Shown: positions 33,401 through 46,187 of the stretch, in pieces | Layout: every line of letters begins with the position of its first letter | Position numbering within the stretch: position 1 is the first letter of the stretch | From: Tanypteryx hageni | Taxonomy: Eukaryota; Arthropoda; Insecta; Odonata; Petaluridae | Assembly (NCBI GenBank): GCA_028673005.1 | Contig: CM054115.1 | Span: 4,323,501-4,387,500 of the forward strand | Direction: 5' to 3' | Length of the DNA: 64,000 bases | Notes under the pieces: generated by a model | What the model saw: only the letters and a program-made list of their open reading frames with translations | Database searches by the model: none | Told to the model about the DNA's origin: nothing | Translations under genes and position numbers: made by a program

Positions 33401-36400
33401 AGGTTAGCGAAGAGAGAGGTGGGCGAAGAGAGAGGTGGGCGAAGAGAGAGGTGGGCGAAGACAGAGGTAAGCGAAGACAGAGGTTAGCGAAGAGAGAGGT
33501 GGGCGTAGAGAGAGGTGGGCGAAGAGAGAGGTGGGCGAAGAGAGAGGTGGGCGAAGACAGAGGTAAGCGAAGACAGAGGTTAGCGAAGAGAGGTGGGCGA
33601 AGAGAGAGGTGGGCGGAGTGAGAGGTGGGCGAAGAGAGAAGTGGGCGAAGAGAGAGGTTAGCGAAGAGAGAGGTGGGCGAAGAGAGAGGTGGGCGAGGAG
33701 AGAGGTGGGCGAAGAGAGAGGTGGGCGAAGAGAGAGGTGGGCGAAGAGAGAGGTGGGCGAAGAGAGAGGTGGGCGAAGAGAGAGGTGGGCGAAGACAGAG
33801 GTTAGCGAAGAGAAAAGTGGGCGAAGAGAGAGGTGGGCGAAGAGAGAGGTGGGCGAAGAGAGAGGTGGGCGAAGAGAGAGGTGGGCGAAGAGAAAAGTGG
33901 GCGAAGAGAGAGGTGGGCGACGAGAGAGGTGAGCGAAGAGAGAGGAGGGCGAAGAGAGAGGTGGGCGAAGACAGAGGTTAGCGAAGAGAAAAGTGGGCGA
34001 AGAGAGAGGTTGGCGAAGACAGAGGTTAGCGAAGAGAAAAGTGGGCGAAGAGAGAGGTGGGCGAAGACAGAGGTAAGCAAAGACAGAGGTTAGCGAAGAG
34101 AGAGGTGGGCGAAGAGAGAGGTGGGCGAAGAGAGAGGTGGGCGAAGAGAGAGGTGGGCGAAGACAGAGGTAAGCGAAGACAGAGGTTAGCGAAGAGAGGT
34201 GGGCGAAGAGAGAGGTGGGCGGAGTGAGAGGTGGGCGAAGAGAGAAGTGGGCGAAGAGAGAGGTTAGCGAAGAGAGAGGTGGGCGAAGAGAGAGGTGGGC
34301 GAGGAGAGAGGTGGGCGAAGAGAGAGGTAGGCGAAGAGAGAGGTGGGCGAAGAGAGAGGTGGGCGAAGAGAGAGGTGGGCGAAGAGAGAGGTGGGCGAAG
34401 ACAGAGGTTAGCGAAGAGAAAAGTGGGCGAAGAGAGAGGTGGGCGAATACAAAGGTTAGCGAAGAGAGAGGTGGGCGAAGAGAGAGGTGGGCGAAGAGAG
34501 AGGTGGGCGAAGACAGAGGTTAGCGAAGAGAGAGGTGGGCGAAGAGAGAGGTGGGCGAAGAGAGAGGTGGGCGAAGAGAGAGGTGGGCGAAGAGAGAGGT
34601 GGGCGAAGACAGAGGTTAGCGAAGAGAAATGTGGGCGAAGAGAGAGGTGGGCGAAGACAAAGGTTAGCGAAGAGAGAGCCGGGCAAAGACAGAGGTGGGC
34701 GAAGAGAGAGGTGGGCGAAGAGAGGTGTGGGTGAAGAGAGAGGTGGGCGAAGAGAGAAGTGGGCGAAGAGAGAGGTGAGCAAAGAGAGAGGTGGGCGAAG
34801 ACAGAGGTTAGCGAAGAGAGAGGTGGGCGAAGAGAGAGGTGGGCGAGGAGAGAGGTGGGCGAAGACAAAGGTGGGCGAAGAGAAAGGTGGGCGAAGAGAA
34901 AGGTGGGCGAAGAGAGAGGTGGGCGAAGACAAAGATTAGCGAAGAGAGAGCCGGGCAAAGACAGAGTTGGGCGAAGAGAGAGGTGGGCGAAGAGAGGTGT
35001 GGGCGAAGAGAGAGGTGGGCGAAGACAGAGGTAAGCGAAGACAGAGGTTAGCGAAGAGAGAGGTGGGCGAAGAGAGAGGTGGGCGATGAGAGAGGTGGGC
35101 GAAGAGAGAGGTGGGCGAAGACAGAGGTAAGCGAAGACAGAGGTTAGCGAAGAGAGGTGGGCGAAGAGAGAGGTGGGCGGAGTGAGAGGAGGGCGAAGAG
35201 AGAAGTGGGCGAAGAGAGAGGTTAGCAAAGAGAGAGGTGGGCGAAGAGAGAGGTGGGCGAGGAGAGAGGTGGGCGAAGAGAGAGGTGGGTGAAGAGAGAG
35301 GTGGGCGAAGAGAGAGGTGGGCGAAGAGAGAGGTGGGCGAAGAGAGAGGTGGGCGAAGACAGAGGTTAGCGAAGAGAAAAGTGGGCGAAGAGAGAGGTGG
35401 GCGAAGACAAAGGTTAGCGAAGAGAGAGGTGGGCGAAGAGAGAGGTGGGCGAAGACAGAGGTTAGCGAAGAGAGAGGTGGGCGAAGAGAGAGGTGGGCGA
35501 AGAGAGAGGTGGGCGAAGAGAGAGGTGGGCGAAGAGAGAGGTGGGTAAAGACAGAGGTTAGCGAAGAGAAAAGTGGGCGAAGAGAGAGGTGGGCTAAGAC
35601 AAAGGTTAGCGAAGAGAGAGTTGGGCGAAGAGAGAGGTGGGCGAAGAGAGGTGTGGGAGAAGAGAGAGGTGGGCGAAGACAGAGGTAAGCGAAGACAGAG
35701 GTTAGCGAAGAGAGAGATGGGCGAAGAGAGAGGTGGGCGAAGAGAGAGGTGGGCGAAGAGAGAGGTGGGCGAAGACAGAGGTAAGCAAAGACAGAGGTTA
35801 GCGAAGAGAGGTGGGCGAAGAGAGAGGTGGGCGGAGTGAGAGGTGGGCGAAGAGAGAAGTGGGCGAAGAGAGATGTTAGCGAAGAGAGAGGTGGGCGAAG
35901 AGAGAGGTGGGCGAGGAGAGAGGTGGGCGAAGAGAGAGGTGGGCGAAGAGAGAGTTGGGCGAAGAGAGAGGTGGGCGAAGAGAGAGGTGGGCGAAGAGAG
36001 AGGTGGGCGAAGACAGAGGTTAGCGAAGAGAAAAGTGGGCGAAGAGAGAGGTGGGCGAAGACAAAGGTTAGCGAAGAGAGAGGTGGGCGAAGAGAGAGGT
36101 GGGCGAAGACAGAGGTTAGCGAAGAGAGAGGTGGGCGAAGAGAGAGTTGGGCGAAGAGAGAGGTGGGCGAAGAGAGAGGTGGGCGAAGAGAGAGGTGGGC
36201 GAAGACAGAGGTTAGCGAAGAGAAAAGTGGGCGAAGAGAAAGGTGGGCGAAGACAAAGGTTAGCGAAGAGAGAGCCGGGCAAAGACAGAGGTGGGCGAAG
36301 AGAGAGGTGGGCGAAGAGAGGTGTGGGCGAAGAGAGAGGTGGGAGAAGACAGAGGTAAGCGAAGACAGAGGTTAGCGAAGAGAGAGGTGGGCGAAGAGAG

Positions 36401-37810
36401 AGGTGGGCGAAGAGAGAGGTGGGCGAAGAGAGAGGTGGGCGAAGAGAGAGGTGGGCGAAGAGAGAGGTGGGCAAAGAGAGAGGTGGGCGAAGACAGAGGT
36501 AAGCGAAGACAGAGGTTAGCGAAGAGAGAGGTGGGCGAAGAGATAGATAGATAGATAGATAATCGTCTTTATTCGGGCGAGAGAGAGGTGGGCGAAGAGA
36601 GAAGTGGGCGAAGAGAGAGGTGGGCGAAGAGAGAGGTGGGCGAAGAGAGAAGTGGGCGAAGAGAGAGGTGGGCAAAGAGAGAGGTGGGCGAAGACAGATG
36701 TTAGCGAAGAGAGAGGTGGGCGAAGAGAGAGGTGGGCGAGGAGAGAGGTGGGCGAAGACAAAGGTGGGCGAAGAGAAAGGTGGGCGAAGAGAAAGGTGGG
36801 CGAAGAGAGAGGTGGGGGAAGACAAAGATTAGCGAATAGAGAGCCGGGCAAAGACAGAGTTGGGCGAAGAGAGAGGTGGGCGAAGAGAGGTGTGGGCGAA
36901 GAGAGAGGTGGGCGAAGACAGAGGTAAGCGAAGACAGAGGTTAGCGAAGAGAGAGGTGGGCGAAGAGAGAGGTGGGCGAAGAGAGAGGTGGGCGAAGAGA
37001 GAGGTGGGCGAAGAGAGAGGTGGGCGAAGACAGAGGTAAGCGAAGACAGAGGTTAGCGAAGAGAGGTGGGCGAAGAGAGAGGTGGGCGGAGTGAGAGGTG
37101 GGCGAAGAGAGAAGTGGGCGAAGAGAGAGGTTAGCAAAGAGAGAGGTGGGCGAAGAGAGAGGTGGGCGAGGAGAGAGGTGGGCGAAGAGAGAGGTGGGCG
37201 AAGAGAGAGGTGGGCGAAGAGAGAGGTGGGCGAAGAGAGAGGTGGGCGAAGAGAGAGGTGGGCGAAGACAGAGGTTAGCGAAGAGAAAAGTGGGCGAAGA
37301 GAGAGGTGGGCGAAGACAAAGGTTAGCGAAGAGAGAGTTGGGCGAAGAGAGAGGTGGGCGAAGACAGAGGTTAGCGAAGAGAGAGGTGGGCGAAGAGAGA
37401 GGTGGGCGAAGAGAGAGGTGGGCGAAGAGAGAGGTGGGCGAAGAGAGAGGTGGGCGAAGAGATAGGTGGGCGAAGAGAAAGGTGGGCGAAGAGAGAGGTG
37501 GGCTAAGAGAGAGGTGGGCGAAGACAAAGGTTAGCGAAGAGAGAGGTGGGCGAAGAGAGAGGTGGGCGAAGAGAGGTGTGGGCGAAGAGAGAGGTGGGCG
37601 AAGAGAGAGGTGGGCGAAGAGAGAGGTGGGCGAAGAGAGAGGTGGGCGAAGACAGAGGTAAGCGAAGACAGAGGTTAGCGAAGAGAGGTGGGCGAAGAGA
37701 GAGTTGGGCGGAGTGAGAGGTGGGCGAAGAGAGAAGTGGGCGAAGAGAGAGGTTAGCGAAGAGAGAGGTGGGCGAAGAGAGAGGTGGGCGAGGAGAGAGG
37801 TGGGCGAAGA
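27420..37810 (+). repeat. Blocks tagged by the GGCGGAGTGAG variant monomer
   Basis: Thirteen copies of the rare string GCGGAGTGAG occur, beginning near 27659, 29064, 29702, 30644, 31299, 32001, 33103, 33613, 34219, 35178, 35831, 37086 and 37709; one more lies at 24801. Most are preceded by a 14-bp monomer and followed by GAGAAGTGGGCGAAGAGAG and a GTTAGC monomer. Spacing is mostly 0.5-0.7 kb or about double that, so this is a variable-length higher-order repeat. Confidence 0.8.
36544..36574 (-). mobile_element. 31-bp LINE 3'-tail insertion, copy 1
   Basis: A GATA repeat followed by ATCGTCTTTATTC interrupts the array. Read on the minus strand it is GAATAAAGACGAT plus a TATC-repeat tail, the classic end of an arthropod LINE. 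The flanks GGGCGAAGAGA and GGGCGAGAGAG are a near-perfect target duplication. Confidence 0.75.
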
Positions 37811-38562
37811 GAGAGGTGGGCGAAGAGAGAGGTGGGCGAAGAGAGAGGTGGGCGAAGAGAGAGGTGGGCGAAGAGAGAGGTGGGCGAAGACAGAGGTTAG
37901 CGAAGAGAAAAGTGGGCGAAGAGAGAGGTGGGCGAAGACAAAGGTTAGCGAAGAGAGAGGTGGGCGAAGAGAGAGTTGGGCGAAGACAGAGGTTAGCGAA
38001 GAGAGAGGTGGGCGAAGAGAGAGTTGGGCGAAGAGAGAGGTGGGCGAAGAGAGAGGTGGGCGAAGAGAGAGGTGGGCGAAGACAGAGGTTAGCGAAGAGA
38101 AAAGTGGGCGAAGAGAGAGGTGGGCGAAGACAAAGGTTAGCGAAGAGAGAGCCGGGCAAAGACAGAGGTGGGCGAAGAGAGAGGTGGGCGAAGAGAGGTG
38201 TGGGCGAAGAGAGAGGTGGGAGAAGACAGAGGTAAGCGAAGAGAGAGCCGGGCAAAGACAGAGGTGGGCGAAGAGAGAGGTGGGCGAAGAGAGAGGTGGG
38301 CGAAGAGAGAGGAGGGCGAAGAGAGAGGTGGGCGAAGAGAGAAGTGGGCGAAGAGAGAGGTGGGCAAAGAGAGAGGTGGGCGAAGACAGAGGTTAGCGAA
38401 AAGAGGTGGGCGAAGAGAGAGGTGGGCGAGGAGAGAGGTGGGCGAAGAGAGAGGTGGGCGAAGAGAGAGGTGGGCGAAGAGAGAGGTGGGCAAAGAGAGA
38501 GGTGGGCGAAGACAGAGGTAAGCGAAGACAGAGGTTAGCGAAGAGAGAGGTGGGCGAAGAGA

Positions 38563-38593
38563 TAGATAGATAGATAGATAATCGTCTTTATTC
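38563..38593 (-). mobile_element. 31-bp LINE 3'-tail insertion, copy 2
   Basis: Same insertion and flanks as at 36544, 2,019 bp further on. The shared breakpoints show a copy made by array duplication, not a new insertion. Confidence 0.75.
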
Positions 38594-38926
38594 GGGCGAG
38601 AGAGAGGTGGGCGAAGAGAGAAGTGGGCGAAGAGAGAGGTGGGCAAAGAGAGAGGTGTGCGAAGACAGAGGTTAGCGAAGAGAGAGGTGGGCGAAGAGAG
38701 AGGTGGGCGAGGAGAGAGGTGGGCGAAGAGAGAGGTGGGCGAAGAGAGAGGTGGGCGAAGAGAGAGGTGGGCAAAGAGAGAGGTGGGCGAAGACAGAGGT
38801 TAGCGAAGAGAGAGGTGAGCGAAGAGAGAGGTGGGCGAAGAGAGAGGTGGGCGAAGAGAGAAGTGGGCGAAGACAGAGGTGGGCGAAGACATTGGTGAGC
38901 GAAGAGAGAGGTGGGCGAAGACAGAC

Positions 38927-39250
38927 GTTAAAGTAAGAAAGTAAAAGGAAAAGGGTAGAGGTAGGAGAGAGGTGGCCGAAGAGAGAGGGGAAAAGATAAT
39001 AAGGAGGAAGGAATAGCGGAGAGGTAGAGAGAAATGGGCGAAGGGAGAGGAGAAAAGGGAATAAAAAGATAGGAATAGCGGAGTGGTAGGAGAGAGTTGG
39101 GAAAAGAGAGAGGTTTAAGGGACAATAAATAGGAAAGAAAGGCGGAGATGTAGGAGAAATATGGGCGATGAGAGAGGGGAAAAGAGAATATGGAGGAAGG
39201 TATAGCGGAGAGGTAGGAGAAATGCGGGCGTAGAGAGAGGGAAGACAGAA
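38927..39250 (+). repeat. 63-bp-unit spacer 1 (alpha type)
   Basis: 324 bp made of about four to five units of 62-64 bp, each starting near GGAGAGGTAGGAGA and ending GGAAGGAATAGC. The alpha type starts GTTAAAGTAAG and has AAAAAGATAGG and GAAATATGGGCGATG. Confidence 0.85.
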
Positions 39251-41019
39251 GACAGAGGTGGGCGAAGAGAGAGGTTAGCGAAGAGAGAGGTGGGCGAAGA
39301 GAGAGGTGGGCGAAGAGAGAGGTGGGCAAAGAGAGAGGTTAGCGAAGACAGAGGTTAGCGATGAGAGAGGTGGTCGAAGAGAGAAGTGGGCGAAAAGAGA
39401 GGTAGGAGAAGAGAGAGATGGGCGAAGAGAGATGTAGGTGAAGACAGAGGTTAGCCAGGAGAGTTGTGGGCGAAGAGAGAGGTGGGCGAAGAGAGCGGTG
39501 GGCGAAGAGAGAGGTGGGCGAAGAGAGAGGTGGGCGAAGAGAGAGGTGGGCGAAGACAGAGGTGGGCGAAGAGAGAGGTGGGCGAGGAGAGAGGTGGGCG
39601 AAGAGAGAGGTGGGCAAAGAGAGAGGTGGGCGAAGAGAGAGGTGGGCGAAGAGAGAGGTGGGCGAAGAGAGAGGTGGGCGAAGACAGAGGTTAGCGAAGA
39701 GAGGTGTGGGCGAAGAGAGAGGTGGGCGAAGAGAGCGGTGGGCGAAGAGAGGTGGGCGAAGAGAGGTGTGCAAAGAGAACGGTGGGCGAAGAGAGAGGTG
39801 GGCGAGGACAGATGTGGGCGAAGAGAGAGGCGGGCAAAGAGAGAGGTTAGCGAAGACAGAGGTTAGCGAAGAGAGAGGTGGGCGAAGAGAGAGGTGGGCG
39901 AAGAGAGAGGTGGGAGAAGAGAGAGGTGGGCGAAGAGAGCGGTGGGCGAAGAGAGAGGTGGGCGAAGAGAGAGGTGGGCGAAGAGAGAGGTGGGCGAAGA
40001 GAGATGTGGGCGAAGACAGAGGTTAGCGAGGAGAGTTGTGGGCGAAGAGAGAGGTGGGCGAAGAGAGCGGTGGGCGAAGAGAGAGGTGGGCGAAGAGAGA
40101 GGTGGGCGAAGACAGAGGTGGGCGAAGAGAGAGGTGGGCGAAGAGAGAGGTGGGCGAAGAGAGCGGTGGGCGAAGAAAGCGGTGGCGAAGAGAGAGGTGG
40201 GCGAAGAGAGAGGTGGGCGAAGACAGAGGTGGGCGAAGAGAGAGGTGGGCGAAGACAAAGGTTAGCGAAGAAAGAGGCTGGCAAAGACAGAGGTGGGCGA
40301 AGAGAAAGGTGGGCGAAGAGAAAGGTGGGCGAAGAGAGAGGTGGGCAAGGAGAGAGGTGGGCAAAGACAGAGGTGGGCGAAGAGAGAGGTGGGCGAAGAG
40401 AGAGGTGGGCGAAGAGAGATGTGGGTGAAGAGAGGTGGGCGAAGACAGAGGTGGGCGAAGAGAGCGGTGGGCGAAGAAAGAGGTGGGCGAAGAGAGGTGG
40501 GCGAAGACAGAGGTGGGCAAAGAGAGAGGTGGGCAAAGACAGAGGTGGGCGAAGAGAAAGGTGGGCGAAGAGAATGTTGGGCGAAGACAGAGGTGGGCGA
40601 AGAGAGCGGTGGGCGAAGAGAGAGGTGGGCGAAGAGAGATGTGGGCGAAGACAGAGGTTAGCGAGGAGAGTTGTGGGCGAAGAGAGAGGTGGGCGAGGAG
40701 AGAGGTGGGCGAAGAGAGAGGTGGGCGAAGAGAGCGGTGGGCGAAGAGAGAGGTGGGCGAAGAGAGAGGTGGGCGAAGACAGAGGTGGGCGAAGAGAGAG
40801 GTGGGCGAAGAAAGAGTTGGGCGAAGAGAGCGGTGGGCGAAAAGAGCGGTAGGCGAAGAGAGAGGTGGGCGAAGACAGAGGTGGGCGAAGAGAGAGGCGG
40901 GCAAAGACAAAGGTTAGCGAAGAGAGAGGTGAGCGAGGAGAGAGGTGGGCGAAGAGAGAGGTGGGCAAAGAGAGAGGTTAGCGAAGACAGAGGTTAGCGA
41001 AGAGAGAGGTGGGCGAAGA

Positions 41020-43634
41020 CAAAGGTGGGCGAAGAGAGAGGTGGGCGAAGAGAGAGGTGGGCGAAGAGAGAGGTGGGCGAAGAGAGAGGTGGGCGAAGAG
41101 AGAGGTGGGCGAAGACAGAGTGTGGCGAAGAGAGAGGTGGGCGAAGAGAGTGGTGGGCGAAGAGAGAGGTGGGCGAAGAGAGAGGTGGGCGAAGAGAGAG
41201 GTTAGCGAAGAGAGAGGTGGGCGAAGAGAGAGGTGGGCGAAGAGAGAGGTGGGCGAAGAGAGCGGTGGGCGAAGAGAGAGGTGGGCGAAGAGAGAGGTGG
41301 GCGAAGAGAGAGGTTAGCGAAGAGAGAGGTGGGCGAAGAGTGAGGTGGGCGAAGAGAGAGGTTGGCGAAGAGAGCAGTGGGCGAAGAGAGAGGTGGGCGA
41401 AGAGAGAGGTGGGCGAAGAGAGAGGTTAGCGAAGAGAGAGGTGGGCGAAGAGAGAGGTGGGCGAAGAGAGAGGTGGGCGAAGAGAGCGGTGGGCGAAGAG
41501 AGAGGTGGGCGAAGAGAGAGGTGGGCGAAGAGAGAGGTTAGCGAAGAGAGAGGTGGGCGAAGAGAGAGGTGAGCGAGGAGAGAGGTGGGCGAAGAGAGAG
41601 GTGGGCAAAGAGAGAGGTTAGAGAAGACAGAGGTTAGCGAAAAGAGAGGTGGGCGAAGAGAGAGGTGGGCGAAGAGAGAGGTGGGCGAAGAGAGAGGTGG
41701 GCGAAGAGAGAGGTGGGCGAAGAGAGAGGTGGGCGAAGAGAGAGGTGGGCGAAGAGAGAGGTGGGCGAAGAGAGAGGTGGGCGAAGAGAGAGGTGGGCAA
41801 AGAGAGAGGTGGGCGAAGAGAGAGGTGGGCGAAGAGAGAGTTGGGCAAAGAGAGCGGTGGGCGAAGAGAGAGGTGGGCTAAGAGAGAGGTGGGCGAAGAG
41901 AGAGGTTAGCGAAGAGAGAGGTGGGCGAAGGGAGAGGTGGGCGAAGACAGAGGTGGGCGAAGAGAGAGGCGGGCAAAGACAAAGGTTAGCGCAGAGAGAG
42001 GTGGGCGAGGAGAGAGGTGGGCGAAGAGAGCGGTGGGCGAAGAGAGCGGTGGGCGAAGAGAGAGGATGTGGAAGAGAGAGGTGGACGAAGACAGAGGTTA
42101 GCGAAGAGAGAGGTGGGCGAAGACAGAGGTAAGCGAAGACAGAGGTTAGCGAAGAGAGAGGTGGGCGAAGAGAGAGGTGGGCGAAGAGAGAGGTGGGCGA
42201 AGAGAGAGGTGGGCGATGAGAGAGTTGGGCGAAGAGAGAGGTGGGCAAAGAGAGAGGTGGGCGAAGACAGAGGTGGGCGAAGAGAGCGGTGGGCGAAGAG
42301 AGAGGTGGGCGAAGACAAAGGTTAGCGCATAGAGAGGTGGGCGAGGAGAGAGGTGGGCGAAGAGAGAGGTGGGCGAAGAGAGAGGTGGGCGAAGAGAGAG
42401 GTGGGCGAAGACAGAGGTGGGCGAAGAGAGAGGTGGGCGAAGAGAGAGGTGGGCGAGGAGAGAGGTGGGCGAAGAGAGAGGTGGGCGAAGAGAGAGGTGG
42501 GCGAAGAGAGAGGTGGGCGAAGAGAGAGGTGGGCGAAGACAAAGGTTAGCGCAGGGAGAGGTGGGCGAAGAGAGTGGTGGGCGAAGAGAGAGGTGGGCGA
42601 AGAGAGAGGTGGGCGAAGAGAGAGGCGGGCGAAGACAGAGGTGGGCGAAGAGAGAGGTGGGCGAAGAGAGAGGTGGGCGAGGAGAGAGGTGGGCGAAGAG
42701 AGAGGTGGGCGAAGAGAGAGGTGGACGAAGAGAGAGGTGGGCGAAGAGAGAGGTGGGCGAAGAGAGAGGTGGGCGAAGAGAGAGGTGGGCGAAGAGAGAG
42801 GTGGGCGAAGAGAGAGGTGGGCGAAGAGAGAGGCGGGCAAAGACAAAGGTTAGCGCAGAGAGAGGTGGGCGAGGAGAGAGGTGGGCGAAGAGAGCGGTGG
42901 GCGAAGAGAGAGGTGGGCGAAGAGAGCGGTGGGCGAAGAGAGAGGTGGGCGAAGAGAGAGGTGGGCGAAGAGAGAGGTGGGCGAAGAGAGAGGATGGCGA
43001 AGAGAGAGGTGGACGAAGACAGAGGTTAGCGAAGAGAGAGGTGGGCGAAGACAGAGGTAAGCGAAGAGAGAGGTGGGCGAAGAGAGAGGTGGGCGAAGAG
43101 AGAGGTGGGCGAAGAGAGGATGGCGAAGTGAGAGGTGGACGAAGACAGAGGTTAGCGAAGAGAGAGGTGGGCGAAGAGAGAGGTGGGCGAAGAGAGAGGT
43201 GGGCGAAGAGAGAGGTGGGCGAAGAGAGAGGTGGGCGAAGAGAGAGGTGGGCAAAGAGAGAGGTGGTCGAAGACATTGTTGAGCGAAGATAGAGGTGGGC
43301 GAAGACAGACATTATAGTAAGAAAGTAAAAGGAAAAGCGTAGAGGTAGGAGAGAGGTGGCCGAAGAGAGAGGGGAAAAGATAATAAGGAGGAAGGAATAG
43401 CGGAGAGGTAGAGAGAAATGGGCGAAGGGAGAGGGGAAAAGGGAATAAAAAGGAAGGAATAGCGGAGAGGTAGGAGAGAGTTGGGAAAAGAGAGAGGTTT
43501 AAGGGACAATAAATAGGAAAGAAAGGCGGAGATGTAGGAGAAAGGTGGGCGATGAGAGAGGGGAAAAGAGAATATGGAGGAAGGTATAGCGGAGAGGTAG
43601 GAGAAATGCGGGCGTAGAGAGGGGGAAGACAGAA
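41020..43634 (+). repeat. Higher-order block B1 (period 2,553 bp)
   Basis: The order of variants, including GAGAGCAGTGGGCG and AGAGGATGTGGAAGAG, recurs 2,553 bp to the right. Exact edges are uncertain because the flanking monomers are similar everywhere. Confidence 0.75.
43311..43634 (+). repeat. 63-bp-unit spacer 2 (beta-1 type)
   Basis: Starts ATTATAGTAAG and carries GAGTTGGGAAAAGAG, the beta-1 form. Same four-to-five-unit structure as spacer 1. Confidence 0.85.
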
Positions 43635-46187
43635 GACAGAGGTGGGCGAAGAGAGAGGTTAGCGAAGAGAGAGGTGGGCGAAGAGAGCGGTGGGTGAAGA
43701 GAGCGTTGGGCGAAGAGAGAGGTGGGCGAAGATAGAGGTGGGCGAAGAGAGAGGCGGGCAAAGACAAAGGTTAGCGAAGAGAGAGGTGGGCGAAGAGAGA
43801 GGTGGGCGAAGAGAGCGGTGGGCGAAGTGAGAGGTGGGCGAAGAGAGAGGTGGGCGAAGAGAGAGGTTAGCGAAGAGAGAGGTGGGCGAAGAGTGAGGTG
43901 GGCGAAGAGAGAGGTTGGCGAAGAGAGCAGTGGGCGAAGAGAGAGGTGGGCGAAGAGAGAGGTGGGCGAAGAGAGAGGTTAGCGAAGAGAGAGGTGGGCG
44001 AAGAGAGAGGTGGGCGAAGAGAGAGGTGGGCGAAGAGAGCGGTGGGCGAAGAGAGAGGTGGGCGAAGAGAGAGGTGGGCGAAGAGAGAGGTTAGCGAAGA
44101 GAGAGGTGGGCGAAGAGAGAGGTGAGCGAGGAGAGAGGTGGGCGAAGAGAGAGGTGGGCAAAGAGAGAGGTTAGAGAAGACAGAGGTTAGCGAAAATAGA
44201 GGTGGGCGAAGAGAGAGGTGGGCGAAGAGAGAGGTGGGCGAAGAGAGAGGTGGGCGAAGAGAGAGGTGGGCGAAGAGAGAGGTGGGCGAAGAGAGAGGTG
44301 GGCGAAGAGAGAGGTGGGCGAAGAGAGAGGTGGGCGAAGAGAGAGGTGGGCAAAGAGAGAGGTGGGCGAAGAGAGAGGTGGGCGAAGAGAGAGTTGGGCA
44401 AAGAGAGCGGTGGGCGAAGAGAGAGGTGGGCTAAGAGAGAGGTGGGCGAAGAGAGAGGTTAGCGAAGAGAGAGGTGGGCGAAGGGAGAGGTGGGCGAAGA
44501 CAGAGGTGGGCGAAGAGAGAGGCGGGCAAAGACAAAGGTTAGCGCAGAGAGAGGTGGGCGAGGAGAGAGGTGGGCGAAGAGAGCGGTGGGCGAAGAGAGC
44601 GGTGGGCGAAGAGAGAGGATGTGGAAGAGAGAGGTGGACGAAGACAGAGGTTAGCGAATAGAGAGGTGGGCGAAGACAGAGGTAAGCGAAGACAGAGGTT
44701 AGCGAAGAGAGAGGTGGGCGAAGAGAGAGGTGGGCGAAGAGAGAGGTGGGCGAAGAGAGAGGTGGGCGATGAGAGAGTTGGGCGAAGAGAGAGGTGGGCA
44801 AAGAGAGAGGTGGGCGAAGACAGAGGTGGGCGAAGAGAGCGGTGGGCGAAGAGAGAGGTGGGCGAAGACAAAGGTTAGCGCATAGAGAGGTGGGCGAGGA
44901 GAGAGGTGGGCGAAGAGAGAGGTGGGCGAAGAGAGAGGTGGGCGAAGAGAGAGGTGGGCGAAGACAGAGGTGGGCGAAGAGAGAGGTGGGCGAAGAGAGA
45001 GGTGGGCGAGGAGAGAGGTGGGCGAAGAGAGAGGTGGGCGAAGAGAGAGGTGGGCGAAGAGAGAGGTGGGCGAAGAGAGAGGTGGGCGAAGACAAAGGTT
45101 AGCGCAGGGAGAGGTGGGCGAAGAGAGTGGTGGGCGAAGAGAGAGGTGGGCGAAGAGAGAGGTGGGCGAAGAGAGAGGCGGGCGAAGACAGAGGTGGGCG
45201 AAGAGAGAGGTGGGCGAAGAGAGAGGTGGGCGAGGAGAGAGGTGGGCGAAGAGAGAGGTGGGCGAAGAGAGAGGTGGACGAAGAGAGAGGTGGGCGAAGA
45301 GAGAGGTGGGCGAAGAGAGAGGTGGGCGAAGAGAGAGGTGGGCGAAGAGAGAGGTGGGCGAAGAGAGAGGTGGGCGAAGAGAGAGGCGGGCAAAGACAAA
45401 GGTTAGCGCAGAGAGAGGTGGGCGAGGAGAGAGGTGGGCGAAGAGAGCGGTGGGCGAAGAGAGAGGTGGGCGAAGAGAGCGGTGGGCGAAGAGAGAGGTG
45501 GGCGAAGAGAGAGGTGGGCGAAGAGAGAGGTGGGCGAAGAGAGAGGATGGCGAAGAGAGAGGTGGACGAAGACAGAGGTTAGCGAAGAGAGAGGTGGGCG
45601 AAGACAGAGGTAAGCGAAGAGAGAGGTGGGCGAAGAGAGAGGTGGGCGAAGAGAGAGGTGGGCGAAGAGAGGATGGCGAAGTGAGAGGTGGACGAAGACA
45701 GAGGTTAGCGAAGAGAGAGGTGGGCGAAGAGAGAGGTGGGCGAAGAGAGAGGTGGGCGAAGAGAGAGGTGGGCGAAGAGAGAGGTGGGCGAAGAGAGAGG
45801 TGGGCAAAGAGAGAGGTGGTCGAAGACATTGTTGAGCGAAGATAGAGGTGGGCGAAGACAGACATTATAGTAAGAAAGTAAAAGGAAAAGCGTAGAGGTA
45901 GGAGAGAGGTGGCCGAAGAGAGAGGGGAAAAGATAATAAGGAGGAAGGAATAGCGGAGAGGTAGAGAGAAATGGGCGAAGGGAGAGGGGAAAAGGGAATA
46001 AAAAGGAAGGAATAGCGGAGAGGTAGGAGAGAGTTGGGAAAAGAGAGAGGTTTAAGGGACAATAAATAGGAAAGAAAGGCGGAGATGTAGGAGAAAGGTG
46101 GGCGATGAGAGAGGGGAAAAGAGAATATGGAGGAAGGTATAGCGGAGAGGTAGGAGAAATGCGGGCGTAGAGAGGGGGAAGACAGAA
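43635..46187 (+). repeat. Higher-order block B2 (period 2,553 bp)
   Basis: Second copy of block B1, with only scattered single-base differences (for example GCGAAAATAG near 44189 against GCGAAAAGAG). Confidence 0.75.
45864..46187 (+). repeat. 63-bp-unit spacer 3 (beta-1 type)
   Basis: Copy of spacer 2, 2,553 bp downstream. Confidence 0.85.
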
